A stretch of DNA of 64,000 bases from Pseudomonas ovata (GCF_003131185.1 NZ_QFFU01000017.1:1-64000), one strand, 5' to 3'. Positions 1 to 8,365 are shown, numbered from the stretch's first letter. Notes: generated from the sequence alone by a model not told the origin. Translations and numbers: made by a program.

Positions 1-253
1 TTCAAGGCCTGACAGGGATCTTGTGGGAGCGACCAGCAGTCGCGAAAGGGTCGGTACATTCACCCTCTTAAGTGCCTGCCACGCGACATTCGCGACCGTG
101 GGTCGCTCCCACAGGTTTTGCGTCTGGCCCCTATTCAAGGCCTGACAGGGATCCTGTGGGAGCGACCAGCGGTCGCGAAAGGGTCGGTACATTCACCCTC
201 TTAAGTGCCTGCGACGCTGCCTTGGCGACCGTGGGTCGCTCCCACGGGTTCAG
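1..253. repeat. Tandem 133-bp unit containing paired REP sequences (type B)
   Basis: Two nearly identical units begin at 1 and 134. Each starts with TTCAAGGCCTGACAGGGATC, followed by GTGGGAGCGACCAGC, a short spacer and an inverted arm ending GGTCGCTCCCAC. Each unit is therefore a pair of REP arms in opposite orientation, and the whole unit has been duplicated head to tail. Copies of the same arm type occur near 9254, 9469 and 20603. The block lies just downstream of the thioesterase gene on the minus strand, so it may also stabilise the 3' end of that transcript. No gene is visible in it. Confidence 0.85.
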
Positions 254-655
254 TCATTCGTCGCCCGGCAGGTCGAACTGGTCCTTGATGTAGCGGATTT
301 CGGTTCGACCATGCGCCGCCGGCTGGCCGTCTTCGCCCAGGTTGACGAAGACCATCTTCTCCACCGTCAGGATGCTCTTGCGGGTGATCTTGTTGCGCAC
401 CTGGCAACGCAGGGTGATCGAGGTGCGGCCGAACTCGGTGGCGGTGATGCCCAGCTCGATGATGTCGCCCTGGCGCGAGGCGCTGACGAAGTTGATCTCC
501 GAGATGTACTTGGTCACCACCCGCTGGTTGCCCAGTTGCACGATGGCGTAGATCGCCGCTTCCTCGTCGATCCAGCGCAGCAGGCTGCCACCGAACAGCG
601 TGCCGTTGGGGTTGAGGTCCTCGGGCTTCACCCATTTGCGGGTATGAAAATTCAT
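254..655 (-). CDS. Acyl-CoA thioesterase, YciA-type hotdog fold
   Basis: The 133-residue product is a single hotdog-fold domain of the YciA/acyl-CoA hydrolase family, which cleaves acyl-CoA to free acid and CoA in the cytoplasm. The N-terminal NPNGTLFGGSLLRWIDEEAA contains the Gly-Gly and Asp typical of the active-site helix. The frame is open to an ATG at 670, but the ATG at 655 is preceded at five bases by AGGAG, so I use 655. Length fits the family. The neighbour upstream on the same strand is the ExoU-like gene, 73 bases away, so the two could share a transcript. Substrate chain length cannot be read from sequence. Confidence 0.85.
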   Translation of the reverse strand: MNFHTRKWVKPEDLNPNGTLFGGSLLRWIDEEAAIYAIVQLGNQRVVTKYISEINFVSASRQGDIIELGITATEFGRTSITLRCQVRNKITRKSILTVEKMVFVNLGEDGQPAAHGRTEIRYIKDQFDLPGDE

Positions 656-728
656 GCTTGCTCCTGACATCCGACCTAAAGATGCCAGCCATCATGGCAG
701 AGCACGGCGGTCCTGTGAAAAGCCTTTG

Positions 729-2585
729 TCAAACACCCCCCTCGATTCGCCAGGCCCTGGCCTGCGCGACGGTCGTGGAAGTCCAGAGCGTGACCGGCAA
801 GCGGTTGCGCGATTGATACCCGCTGATGATGGCCTCCAGCGCCTCATTGACCTCGCTTGCCGTGCTCGCCTGCAACAGCTGTTGATCGGCACGCAGCAGC
901 AGCTCGGTATTGGCCTGGGTCTGCCAGAGCAGGTGCAGCGATGGAAAGATCAGCGCCTTTCTGATGTTGCCGGCAATCACCCGGATCTCGCGCTGGCGCC
1001 GCTCGACCTGCGCCGCCACCAGCACCGACGACTGCACCGGCACCTCACGCAGGCCCTCGAGCAGCCGCTTGAAGGCCTGCCGTTCATGACGGTTCAGTTG
1101 CAGCGCCAGCCACTGCGTGTCCGCCGGGCTGCGAACCTGGGCATCAAGATTTGCAAGGGCTGCCGCGATGGCGTCCGTCAGCGTCACGCCGGCCTCGCTG
1201 TCGAGTGCGGCGATGGCCGCCTCAAGCAGTGCCAGCCGTTCGTGCGCGGTGCGGCGCCAGGCCAGCGTCTGCGTGACCCCGGGCACTTCGGTGCTGCGCG
1301 CAACACTGGCGAGCATGTCGTCGTCCAGGCTTTGCAGCGCGGCCTCCAGTGAGTCGAAATCGTAACCCTCGCGCTGCACGGCGCGCTCGGCCAGGTGCGT
1401 CCTGACCGCCTGTTCCAACTGTTCTTGCAGGTGATTGCGAAGCTCCGGGCTCATGGTGAAATTCAGCGTGCCGTTCAAGGCACCGGTGAAATCACCACGC
1501 TCGGTGCGCAACGGCACCACCACGGTCTGCGCCGCCAGGCGCTTGAGGCCCAGGTTCTGCCACTCGCGCTGCGCTGACACCGGTGCCCCGGCCAGCCAGT
1601 CGGCGAGGAAGGTGGTCAGGCCACCGCGCGTGTTGCCTGCCTGGCCCTGCTCGAACGTCAGGATCAGCATGTCGGCGCTCGACAACAGGTCGGTGCCCAG
1701 CTCCGGGTCGAGCAGTTGCGGCACCGGGGTGTTGAGCAGCACGCCACCGTCCTGGAAGAAGGTCAGCTCGTCGAACACCTGGAAATCCAGCCCTTCCTGC
1801 CCCGGCTGGCGAAACACCACGGGCAGGGCAGCCGAGACGTGCGCGGCCACCGCGATGTCCAGGTCGGGGGTCAGGGCCGCACCGAACACCACCAGTTGCG
1901 GTGCGCCGGCAAACATCGCCGTGCCGGTAATGGTGAGCTGCTTGATCTGCGCAATATACCGGTTGAGCAACGCAAGGTCGGCGAAGGTCACCGCGCCCTC
2001 GGCTTGCAAGCGCTTGCGCACGGCCTGCACCTCGGACGGGTGCGTGTCGGTAATCAGCGCCAGCACCGCCGTACGGGCCTGCTCGCGGATCAGCGCTTCC
2101 AGTGGCAGCGCTGCCGACTGCAGGCGTGGCAACACGCCCAGCAGCAGGTGGGTAAAGCTGCCGGCCGTGCCGGGCAGGATAGCGTCTGCGCGCTCACCCA
2201 GTCGGGCCAGGCCGTGTTGCAGCCAGCCGATACTCTGGTCGCTGCTGTCGAGCAGGGCCAGCAGGTCGGTGTTGTCGCTCAGTTCATCAAAGGGCGCGGC
2301 CGGCATGCCCGAGGCAATCAGCGCCGCCATGATCGCGCCGGCCGAAGATCCGTGCACCGACTCGATCCCGGGCAATACCCCAAGGCGCTCCAGCGCGGTC
2401 AGCGCACCCGAATAGGCAAAGCCCTTGGCGCCGCCGCCGCTGAGAATCAGCTTGCGGATCGGCGGCCTGTCCAGTTCAAGGCGGGCGATGCCATTTTCAT
2501 GGATCGCCAGTGTGATCCGGCGACGGCCCGCCTGTTCGACGATCAGGGTGGGTGACGACTCAAGTCCTTTCGGGGTGCTGTTCAC
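729..2585 (-). CDS. ExoU-like patatin phospholipase
   Basis: The 618-residue product (GTG start at 2585) is a patatin-type phospholipase. It has the oxyanion loop GGGAKG at residues 50-55, the nucleophile motif GSSAG with Ser81, and the catalytic DGG motif with Asp279. Beyond the patatin core it matches, as I recall that protein, P. aeruginosa ExoU: segments such as ITGTAMF, TVVVPL-TERGDF, LNFTM, NIRK-IFPSL and SSTTV/STTVAQA-AW appear in the same order, including the C-terminal membrane-binding bundle. The GTG has AAGGA eight bases upstream. The frame stays open to a TTG at 2711, but that region holds the divergent ahcY promoter. ExoU has about 60 more N-terminal residues, where its secretion and chaperone-binding signals lie. 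No spcU-like gene or secretion genes are nearby. Confidence 0.85.
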   Translation of the reverse strand: MNSTPKGLESSPTLIVEQAGRRRITLAIHENGIARLELDRPPIRKLILSGGGAKGFAYSGALTALERLGVLPGIESVHGSSAGAIMAALIASGMPAAPFDELSDNTDLLALLDSSDQSIGWLQHGLARLGERADAILPGTAGSFTHLLLGVLPRLQSAALPLEALIREQARTAVLALITDTHPSEVQAVRKRLQAEGAVTFADLALLNRYIAQIKQLTITGTAMFAGAPQLVVFGAALTPDLDIAVAAHVSAALPVVFRQPGQEGLDFQVFDELTFFQDGGVLLNTPVPQLLDPELGTDLLSSADMLILTFEQGQAGNTRGGLTTFLADWLAGAPVSAQREWQNLGLKRLAAQTVVVPLRTERGDFTGALNGTLNFTMSPELRNHLQEQLEQAVRTHLAERAVQREGYDFDSLEAALQSLDDDMLASVARSTEVPGVTQTLAWRRTAHERLALLEAAIAALDSEAGVTLTDAIAAALANLDAQVRSPADTQWLALQLNRHERQAFKRLLEGLREVPVQSSVLVAAQVERRQREIRVIAGNIRKALIFPSLHLLWQTQANTELLLRADQQLLQASTASEVNEALEAIISGYQSRNRLPVTLWTSTTVAQARAWRIEGGV

Positions 2586-2701
2586 GGTGCGGTTCCTTGC
2601 ACGCTGGATGAACCACGACGATAAAGCCCCGACCGGCACCGGATGCGGTACAAGAATATTTTCCCATCCGTCATCCGGCGCAGTGCCCTGTGCAGAAAAA
2701 C

Positions 2702-2730
2702 TTTGGAACAATCGTCCGCACGGCTATACT
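2702..2730 (+). promoter_or_regulatory. Sigma-70-type promoter for ahcY
   Basis: A TTGGAA (2703-2708) and TATACT (2725-2730) pair are separated by 16 bases. Transcription would start near 2737, about 45 bases before the riboswitch core. The divergent ExoU-like gene begins at 2585, so this region is a shared intergenic promoter region. Confidence 0.6.
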
Positions 2731-2778
2731 GCACACCGTTTTCAAACGGTCATCAATTCTCGATACCGTTCCCGCCAC

Positions 2779-2884
2779 CTGTCCGAGGGGCGCTGCAGCA
2801 GGTTTACCCTGTCAGGCTCGGATGGGGCGTTGTCTGACAGGCTGATCCCTCAGCCGGCAGGCCTTTAACGCACAACGGCGCCCA
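2779..2884 (+). promoter_or_regulatory. S-adenosylhomocysteine (SAH) riboswitch
   Basis: The ahcY leader carries the three conserved blocks of the SAH riboswitch in order: GTCCGAGGGGCGCTGC at 2781-2795, CAGGCTCGGA at 2813-2822 and AACGGCGCCC near 2874-2883. A variable hairpin lies between them. These riboswitches bind S-adenosylhomocysteine and turn on the genes that recycle it. The location directly before ahcY is the classic one. The aptamer ends about 20 bases before the SD (GGAG at 2903-2906), so control of translation start is the simplest reading. Confidence 0.9.
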
Positions 2885-2914
2885 TTCGCATTTACTTGGA
2901 ATGGAGACTCTTCA

Positions 2915-4324
2915 ATGAGCGCTGTAAACACGCCTGCCGATTTCAACGACTTCAAGGTCGCCGACATCTCCCTGGCTGCCTGGGGCCGCCGCGAAACCAT
3001 CATCGCCGAATCGGAAATGCCGGCCCTGATGGGTCTGCGCCGCAAGTACGCCGGTGAGCAGCCGCTCAAGGGCGCCAAGATCATCGGCTGCATCCACATG
3101 ACCATCCAGACCGCCGTGCTGATCGAGACCCTGGTTGCCCTGGGTGCCGAAGTACGCTGGTCGTCGTGCAACATCTTCTCCACCCAGGACCAGGCCGCTG
3201 CCGCCATCGCTGCTGCCGGTGTGCCTGTGTTCGCCTGGAAAGGCGAAACCGAAGAAGAATACGAGTGGTGCATCGAGCAGACCATCCTCAAGGATGGCCA
3301 GCCATGGGACGCCAACATGATCCTTGACGACGGCGGCGACCTGACCGAGATCATCCACAAGAAATACCCGGCGATGCTGGACAGGATCCACGGCGTCACC
3401 GAAGAGACCACCACGGGCGTGCACCGCCTGCTGGACATGCTGGCCAAGGGCGAACTGAAGATCCCGGCCATCAACGTCAACGACTCGGTGACCAAGAGCA
3501 AGAACGACAACAAGTACGGCTGCCGTCACAGCCTCAACGACGCCATCAAGCGCGGCACCGACCACCTGTTGTCGGGCAAGCAGGCGCTGGTGATCGGCTA
3601 CGGTGACGTGGGCAAGGGCTCGGCCCAGTCGCTGCGTCAGGAAGGCATGATCGTCAAGGTCACTGAAGTCGACCCGATCTGCGCCATGCAGGCCTGCATG
3701 GACGGTTTCGAACTGGTTTCGCCGTTCATCGACGGTGAGAACGACGGCACCGAAGCGAGCATCGACAAGGCCCTGCTGGGCAAGATCGACCTGATCGTGA
3801 CCACCACCGGCAACGTCAACGTGTGCGATGCCAACATGCTCAAGGCCCTGAAAAAGCGCGCCGTGGTGTGCAACATCGGTCACTTCGACAACGAAATCGA
3901 CACCGCTTTCATGCGCAAGAACTGGGCATGGGAAGAAGTGAAGCCACAGGTGCACAAGATCCACCGCACCGGCACTGGCGCGTTCGACCCACAGAACGAC
4001 GACTACCTGATCCTGCTGGCCGAAGGTCGCCTGGTGAACCTGGGCAACGCCACCGGCCACCCAAGCCGCATCATGGACGGCTCGTTTGCCAACCAGGTGC
4101 TGGCGCAGATCTTCCTGTTCGGGCAGAAGTACGCCGACCTGTCGCCGGCCCAGAAAGCCGAGCGTTTGACTGTCGAAGTGCTGCCCAAGAAGCTGGACGA
4201 AGAAGTCGCCCTGGAAATGGTGCGTGGCTTCGGTGGCGTCGTGACCAAGCTGACCAAGACCCAGGCCGACTACATCGGCGTGACCGTCGAAGGTCCGTTC
4301 AAGCCACACGCTTACCGCTACTGA
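2915..4324 (+). CDS. ahcY: Adenosylhomocysteinase
   Basis: The 469-residue enzyme hydrolyses S-adenosylhomocysteine to adenosine and homocysteine, removing the product inhibitor of methyltransferases. It shows the NAD-binding loop VIGYGDVGKGSAQ in the middle of the chain, the family block NDSVTKSKNDNKYGCRHS, and the C-terminal KPHAYRY whose Lys and Tyr reach into the partner subunit's NAD site. Length is typical for proteobacterial SahH. The ATG has GGAG eight bases upstream. The gene follows a SAH riboswitch and precedes metF, so methyl-cycle genes are clustered. Confidence 0.98.
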   Translation: MSAVNTPADFNDFKVADISLAAWGRRETIIAESEMPALMGLRRKYAGEQPLKGAKIIGCIHMTIQTAVLIETLVALGAEVRWSSCNIFSTQDQAAAAIAAAGVPVFAWKGETEEEYEWCIEQTILKDGQPWDANMILDDGGDLTEIIHKKYPAMLDRIHGVTEETTTGVHRLLDMLAKGELKIPAINVNDSVTKSKNDNKYGCRHSLNDAIKRGTDHLLSGKQALVIGYGDVGKGSAQSLRQEGMIVKVTEVDPICAMQACMDGFELVSPFIDGENDGTEASIDKALLGKIDLIVTTTGNVNVCDANMLKALKKRAVVCNIGHFDNEIDTAFMRKNWAWEEVKPQVHKIHRTGTGAFDPQNDDYLILLAEGRLVNLGNATGHPSRIMDGSFANQVLAQIFLFGQKYADLSPAQKAERLTVEVLPKKLDEEVALEMVRGFGGVVTKLTKTQADYIGVTVEGPFKPHAYRY

Positions 4325-4344
4325 TCATTTAGCAGCTGCCCGCG

Positions 4345-4392
4345 CAGGGGCGGATTCATCCGTGATGCGTTTTGCGGATGAATCCGCTCCTG
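4345..4392. repeat. REP-like hairpin between ahcY and metF (type C)
   Basis: CAGGGGCGGATTCATCCG is followed after a 12-base loop by CGGATGAATCCGCTCCTG, giving an 18-bp stem with one G-U pair. There is no following T-run. It resembles the GCGGATTCATCCGC REP type of Pseudomonas and could act as an mRNA 3'-end stabiliser for ahcY. Confidence 0.75.
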
Positions 4393-4425
4393 CAGGTGTG
4401 CGTCAGGCTTTGAAGGTTATCGCTC

Positions 4426-5271
4426 ATGTCCCAGAAACACGTCTACAGCTTCGAGTTCTTCCCCACCAAGACCGATGCCGGCCAGGAAAAACTGTTGAGC
4501 GTTGCTCGGCAGTTCAGCGCCTGCTCGCCGGAATTCTTTTCGTGCACCTACGGTGCCGGCGGTTCGACCCGTGACCGGACCCTCAACACCGTGCTGCAAC
4601 TGCAGAACGAGGTCAAGGTTCCCGCCGCCCCGCACCTGTCGTGCGTCGGCGACAGCAAGGATGACCTGCGCGGTCTGCTGGCCGAGTACAAGGCCGCTGG
4701 CATCAAGCGCATCGTGGCCCTGCGCGGCGACCTGCCTTCGGGCATGGGCCTGGTCAGCGGCGACTTGCGTCACGCCAACGACCTGGTGAGCTTCATCCGC
4801 GAAGAAAGCGGTGATCATTTCTACATCGAAGTCGCCGCCTACCCCGAGATGCACCCCCAGGCGCGCAACCTCGAAGACGACATCGCCAACTTCGTGCGCA
4901 AGGTCAAGGCCGGCGCCAGCAGCGCGATCACCCAGTACTTCTTCAACGCCGACAGCTATTTCTACTTCGTCGAGCGCGTGCGCAAGGCGGGCGTGGAGAT
5001 TCCGATCGTGCCCGGCATCATGCCGATCACCAACTACAGTAAGCTGGCGCGTTTTTCGGACGCCTGCGGAGCGGAAATCCCGCGCTGGATCCGCAAGCAG
5101 CTGGAAGCCTACAACGACGACAGCGCCAGCATCCAGGCGTTCGGCGAGCAGGTCATCACCGAGATGTGCGAGAAGCTGCTGCAAGGCGGCGCGCCGAGCC
5201 TGCACTTCTACACGTTGAACCAGGCCGAGCCGAGCCTGGCGATCTGGAAGAACCTCGAGTCGTCACGCTGA
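4426..5271 (+). CDS. metF: 5,10-methylenetetrahydrofolate reductase
   Basis: The 281-residue flavoprotein reduces methylene-THF to methyl-THF, the methyl donor for methionine synthase. The N-terminal SFEFFPTKT holds the catalytic Glu of the MetF barrel. RDRTLNTV, ALRGDLP and FFNADSYFYFVERVRKAG are family blocks that line the FAD and folate site. Length is close to the roughly 290 usual for bacterial MetF. It follows ahcY by about 100 bases. The ahcY-metF pairing matches other pseudomonads and joins the two ends of the homocysteine cycle. Confidence 0.97.
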   Translation: MSQKHVYSFEFFPTKTDAGQEKLLSVARQFSACSPEFFSCTYGAGGSTRDRTLNTVLQLQNEVKVPAAPHLSCVGDSKDDLRGLLAEYKAAGIKRIVALRGDLPSGMGLVSGDLRHANDLVSFIREESGDHFYIEVAAYPEMHPQARNLEDDIANFVRKVKAGASSAITQYFFNADSYFYFVERVRKAGVEIPIVPGIMPITNYSKLARFSDACGAEIPRWIRKQLEAYNDDSASIQAFGEQVITEMCEKLLQGGAPSLHFYTLNQAEPSLAIWKNLESSR

Positions 5272-5284
5272 GGTTGTGTCTGAT

Positions 5285-5309
5285 GGCCCCGAAGCATTGC
5301 TTCGGGGCC
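5285..5309 (+). terminator. Strong hairpin after metF
   Basis: GGCCCCGAAG and CTTCGGGGCC form a perfect 10-bp stem around a five-base loop, 13 bases after the metF stop. No T-run follows, so it may be a weak terminator or a 3'-end stabiliser. Confidence 0.55.
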
Positions 5310-5362
5310 ACACTCCTGATAAAACCGTTGGGCAGCCGGAAACAAGCACAGCGTAGTGGCTC

Positions 5363-5371
5363 TGTTATACT
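5363..5371 (+). promoter_or_regulatory. Extended -10 promoter candidate for rhlE2
   Basis: TGTTATACT is a good extended -10 element (TGn plus TATACT) and needs no strong -35; none is obvious. Transcription would start near 5378, leaving a leader of about 228 bases before the helicase start. Within that leader CATCTCG (5420-5426) can pair with CGAGATG (5445-5451). Apart from this, nothing gene-like is seen in 5310-5605. Confidence 0.45.
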
Positions 5372-5605
5372 CCGGCCTTCCCGCCAGGCTTACGCCCGGA
5401 CGCTGGGTCTTGCAAAAGGCATCTCGATCACGCCGATGCAGTCACGAGATGGATTTCCGACCCCGCTGCACCGGACGCGATCGCGTTCCTCATATGCTCC
5501 TGAAAACCGCGACCCCACATGTCGTCGCAGGTCAAAGCAGCCCGAACGTCATTGCGCCAGGCACGATTTCCCTGAGCACAAGCTCCAACCAGAACAGGAT
5601 TTCTC

Positions 5606-7486
5606 ATGTCCTTTGCCTCCCTCGGTCTCTCCGAGGCTCTAGTCCGCGCTGTCGAAGCGGCGGGCTATACCCAGCCTACTCCCGTGCAACAGCGGGCCAT
5701 TCCCGCCGTGTTGCAAGGTCGCGACCTGATGGTGGCGGCGCAGACAGGTACTGGTAAAACCGGTGGTTTCGCCCTCCCGATTCTGGAGCGCCTGTTTCCC
5801 AACGGTCACCCGGACAAATCCCAGCGTCATGGCCCGCGCCAGCCGCGCGTACTGGTCCTGACCCCGACCCGTGAACTGGCCGCACAAGTGCACGACAGCT
5901 TCAAGCTGTATGCCCGCGACCTCAAGTTCGTCAGCACCTGCGTGTTCGGCGGTGTCGGCATGAATCCCCAGATCCAGGCCCTGTCCAAGGGCGTCGACGT
6001 CCTGGTTGCCTGCCCGGGTCGCCTGCTCGACCTGGCCGGCCAAGGCAATGTCGACCTGTCCCACGTTGAAATCCTGGTGCTGGACGAAGCCGACCGGATG
6101 CTCGACATGGGCTTTGTGCACGACGTCAAGAAGGTCCTGGCACGCCTGCCGGCCAAGCGCCAGAACCTGTTGTTCTCGGCGACCTTCTCCAACGACATCA
6201 CGGCCCTGGCCGGCAAGCTGCTGCATGACCCCGAGCGCATCGAAGTCACGCCGCCCAACACCACGGTCGAGCGCATCGAACAGCGTGTGTTCCGCCTGGC
6301 AGCCAGCCACAAGCGTGCCCTGCTCGCCCACCTGATCACCCAGGGTGCATGGGAGCAGGTGCTGGTGTTCACCCGCACCAAGCACGGCGCCAACCGCCTG
6401 GCCGAGTACCTCGACAAGCACGGGCTGAGCGCCGTGGCGATCCACGGCAACAAGAGCCAGAACGCCCGCACCAAGGCCCTGGCCGACTTCAAAGCCGGCG
6501 AAGTACGGATCATGGTCGCCACCGACATCGCCGCCCGCGGCCTGGACATCGATCAGTTGCCGCATGTGGTCAACTTCGAACTGCCCAATGTCGATGAAGA
6601 CTATGTGCACCGTATCGGCCGTACCGGCCGGGCCGGTCGCAGCGGCGAGGCGATCTCGCTGGTTGCACCGGACGAAGAAAAACTGCTCAAGAGCATTGAG
6701 CGCATGACCCGCCAGAAGATCGCCGACGGCGACCTGGCCGGTTTCGATGCTTCCAAGGTCGAGGCCGAAAAGCCTGAAACCCGCGAGCCACGCCCACAGC
6801 GCAACACCCGTAGCGGCCGTGCCGAAGGCGCCGACAAAGGCGAAAAGGGAAGCGGCGGCCGTCGCGATAAAGGCAAAGACAAAGGGCGTGACAGCAAGAG
6901 CAAGGACAAGCCGGCCGTAGCCGCCGCTCCCGGTGAGCGTCCGGCGCGCCCGCCACGCGAAAAAAAACCGCGTGAAGGCACCGCCCGCACCCAGCCACAG
7001 CCGCAACAGCAGGCGTCCGCTGCACCTCGTGCCCCGGCCAACCGCGACCCGGAAGTGTTCCTGGATGACGAGGTCGACAACTTCGGCAACCGCGCCGACT
7101 ACGTCAGCCCTTACCAGGGCAAGTCCCAGGGCCGTGGCCGTCGTCCGGGCGCCGCGCCTGCCGCCGGCACCGGTGCTGCCCGTCCGCAGGGCCAGGCACC
7201 GCGCAGCAACACACCACGTCCGGCGGGTGCTGGCGCCGGTGCAGGTGCTGGCAAGCGCACCAGCAATGGCCCGCGCACCGGTGCACCGCGCAACAACGCC
7301 CCGCGTGACCGTCAGGCCCGTGAAGAGCCCGCCGTTCGCCCGCCGGAGCGTCAGTCGCAACAGCCGAAAATCGTGCACAAGGAATCGAAGATCGATCGTT
7401 TCCCGTCCGCCGAACTGCTCGACGAAGTGCCAAACCGCCCACGCGGTGAAAAACCGGCCCTGCTGACCCGCAACCGCGACAGCTAA
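5606..7486 (+). CDS. rhlE2: DEAD-box RNA helicase, RhlE2-like
   Basis: The 626-residue protein has a complete DEAD-box core in roughly its first 370 residues: AQTGTGKT (motif I), PTRELAAQ (Ia), DEAD (II), SAT (III), ATDIAARGLDI (V) and HRIGRTGRAGR (VI). The C-terminal 250 residues are a disordered, Arg/Lys/Pro/Ala-rich tail with repeated basic patches, as expected for RhlE2-type helicases that bind RNA and the RNase E degradosome. Position next to metF and ahcY matches the P. aeruginosa order around RhlE2, which supports this paralogue over RhlE1. AGGA precedes the ATG by six bases. The long leader suggests post-transcriptional control. Confidence 0.9.
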   Translation: MSFASLGLSEALVRAVEAAGYTQPTPVQQRAIPAVLQGRDLMVAAQTGTGKTGGFALPILERLFPNGHPDKSQRHGPRQPRVLVLTPTRELAAQVHDSFKLYARDLKFVSTCVFGGVGMNPQIQALSKGVDVLVACPGRLLDLAGQGNVDLSHVEILVLDEADRMLDMGFVHDVKKVLARLPAKRQNLLFSATFSNDITALAGKLLHDPERIEVTPPNTTVERIEQRVFRLAASHKRALLAHLITQGAWEQVLVFTRTKHGANRLAEYLDKHGLSAVAIHGNKSQNARTKALADFKAGEVRIMVATDIAARGLDIDQLPHVVNFELPNVDEDYVHRIGRTGRAGRSGEAISLVAPDEEKLLKSIERMTRQKIADGDLAGFDASKVEAEKPETREPRPQRNTRSGRAEGADKGEKGSGGRRDKGKDKGRDSKSKDKPAVAAAPGERPARPPREKKPREGTARTQPQPQQQASAAPRAPANRDPEVFLDDEVDNFGNRADYVSPYQGKSQGRGRRPGAAPAAGTGAARPQGQAPRSNTPRPAGAGAGAGAGKRTSNGPRTGAPRNNAPRDRQAREEPAVRPPERQSQQPKIVHKESKIDRFPSAELLDEVPNRPRGEKPALLTRNRDS

Positions 7487-7504
7487 AACCGGAGCACCCG
7501 ACCT

Positions 7505-7655
7505 GTAGGAGCGCGCTTGCCCGCGACCGGCTGCGTTAGCAGTCGTAAATTTGCAGCGTTTCAAAGATTTTGAATGTGTTCACAACCGTAAATTTTTGGC
7601 GTTGCGCAGATTTTGCGAGCGCTTCGCACTCGGTCGCGGGCAAGCGCGCTCCTAC
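7505..7655. repeat. Palindromic REP doublet, type A copy 1
   Basis: The left arm GTAGGAGCGCGCTTGCCCGC and the right arm GCGGGCAAGCGCGCTCCTAC are perfect inverted copies. They are joined by the conserved inner text GACCGGCTGCGTTAGCAGTC and an AT-richer centre. Here the centre is expanded by about 40 bases compared with shorter copies. It sits between rhlE2 and the convergent yceI gene. Confidence 0.9.
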
Positions 7656-7739
7656 AAGCGGTGAATTGAATATTGAGTAGCGCGGCGGGGCGGCGAGCGG
7701 CTTTTGCGGTGATGCGCTCCTCGCCGTACGCCACACACA

Positions 7740-7769
7740 AAAACGCCGACCCAAGGGTCGGCGTTTTTG
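7740..7769. terminator. Bidirectional rho-independent terminator
   Basis: AAAAACGCCGACCC and GGGTCGGCGTTTTT form a 14-bp stem with a two-base loop and give a T-run on either strand. It lies 17 bases past the yceI stop and is placed to stop both rhlE2 and yceI transcripts. Confidence 0.92.
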
Positions 7770-7786
7770 CATCTATCGAAAAGCGC

Positions 7787-8365
7787 TTACTTCTTCTGCA
7801 CGCCTTCCAGCGAGATGTCCAGGTCCAGTGTCTGCGACGTCGGGCCTGGGCCCTTGATGCCGAAGTCGTTCAGGTTGAGGGTAGTCGAACCGTTGAAGCC
7901 GGCACGGTAGCCGCCCCACGGGTCCTTGCCTTCACCATTGAACGTGGCCTTGATGGTCACCGGCTTGGTCACGCCATGCAGGGTCAGGTCGCCGGTCACA
8001 TCGGCGGTTTTCTCGCCGGTGGATTTCACGCTGGTGGAGACGAACTTGGCCTCTGGGAATTTGGCGGTGTCCAGGAAATCCTTGCTCTGGATGTGCTTGT
8101 CACGCTCGGCATGGTTGGTGAACAGGCTGGCGGTTTTCAGCTCGACCGCGATCTTGCTCGCTTCAGGCTTGGCAGCGTCGAAGCTGAACGTGCCGTCCCA
8201 GTCCTTGAACGTGCCGTGGATGAAGCTGTAGCCCAGGTGGCTGATCTTGAAGTCGATGAAGGCGTGCTGGCCTTCCTTGTCGATCACGTAGTCGGCGGCC
8301 ATGGCCTGGCCGGCGGTGAACAGAGCAGTACCCAGGGCCAGAGCGGCGAGAGACTTCTTCAACAT
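7787..8365 (-). CDS. YceI-family periplasmic lipid-binding protein
   Basis: The 192-residue product begins with a Sec signal peptide (MLKKSLAALALGTALFTAGQ, cleavage after AMA) followed by one YceI lipocalin-like barrel. VIDKEGQHAFIDFKISHLGYS and DLTLHGVTKPVTI are family blocks. YceI proteins bind polyprenyl or similar lipids; the partner here is unknown. The frame opens at 8395, but the ATG at 8365 has AGGGA upstream and starts exactly at the signal peptide. The stop of the upstream cytochrome b561 gene (8392) is 26 bases away, so the two form an operon, a pairing common in proteobacteria. Confidence 0.93.
   Translation of the reverse strand: MLKKSLAALALGTALFTAGQAMAADYVIDKEGQHAFIDFKISHLGYSFIHGTFKDWDGTFSFDAAKPEASKIAVELKTASLFTNHAERDKHIQSKDFLDTAKFPEAKFVSTSVKSTGEKTADVTGDLTLHGVTKPVTIKATFNGEGKDPWGGYRAGFNGSTTLNLNDFGIKGPGPTSQTLDLDISLEGVQKK

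Noticed and set aside
2586..2711. 42-codon N-terminal extension of the ExoU-like gene to a TTG at 2711
   Set aside because: It has no SD, and it runs into the divergent ahcY promoter. The GTG at 2585 has AAGGA at eight bases.
5639..7564. 641-codon minus-strand frame opposite rhlE2
   Set aside because: All DEAD-box motifs are on the plus strand. The antisense frame has a shadow composition.
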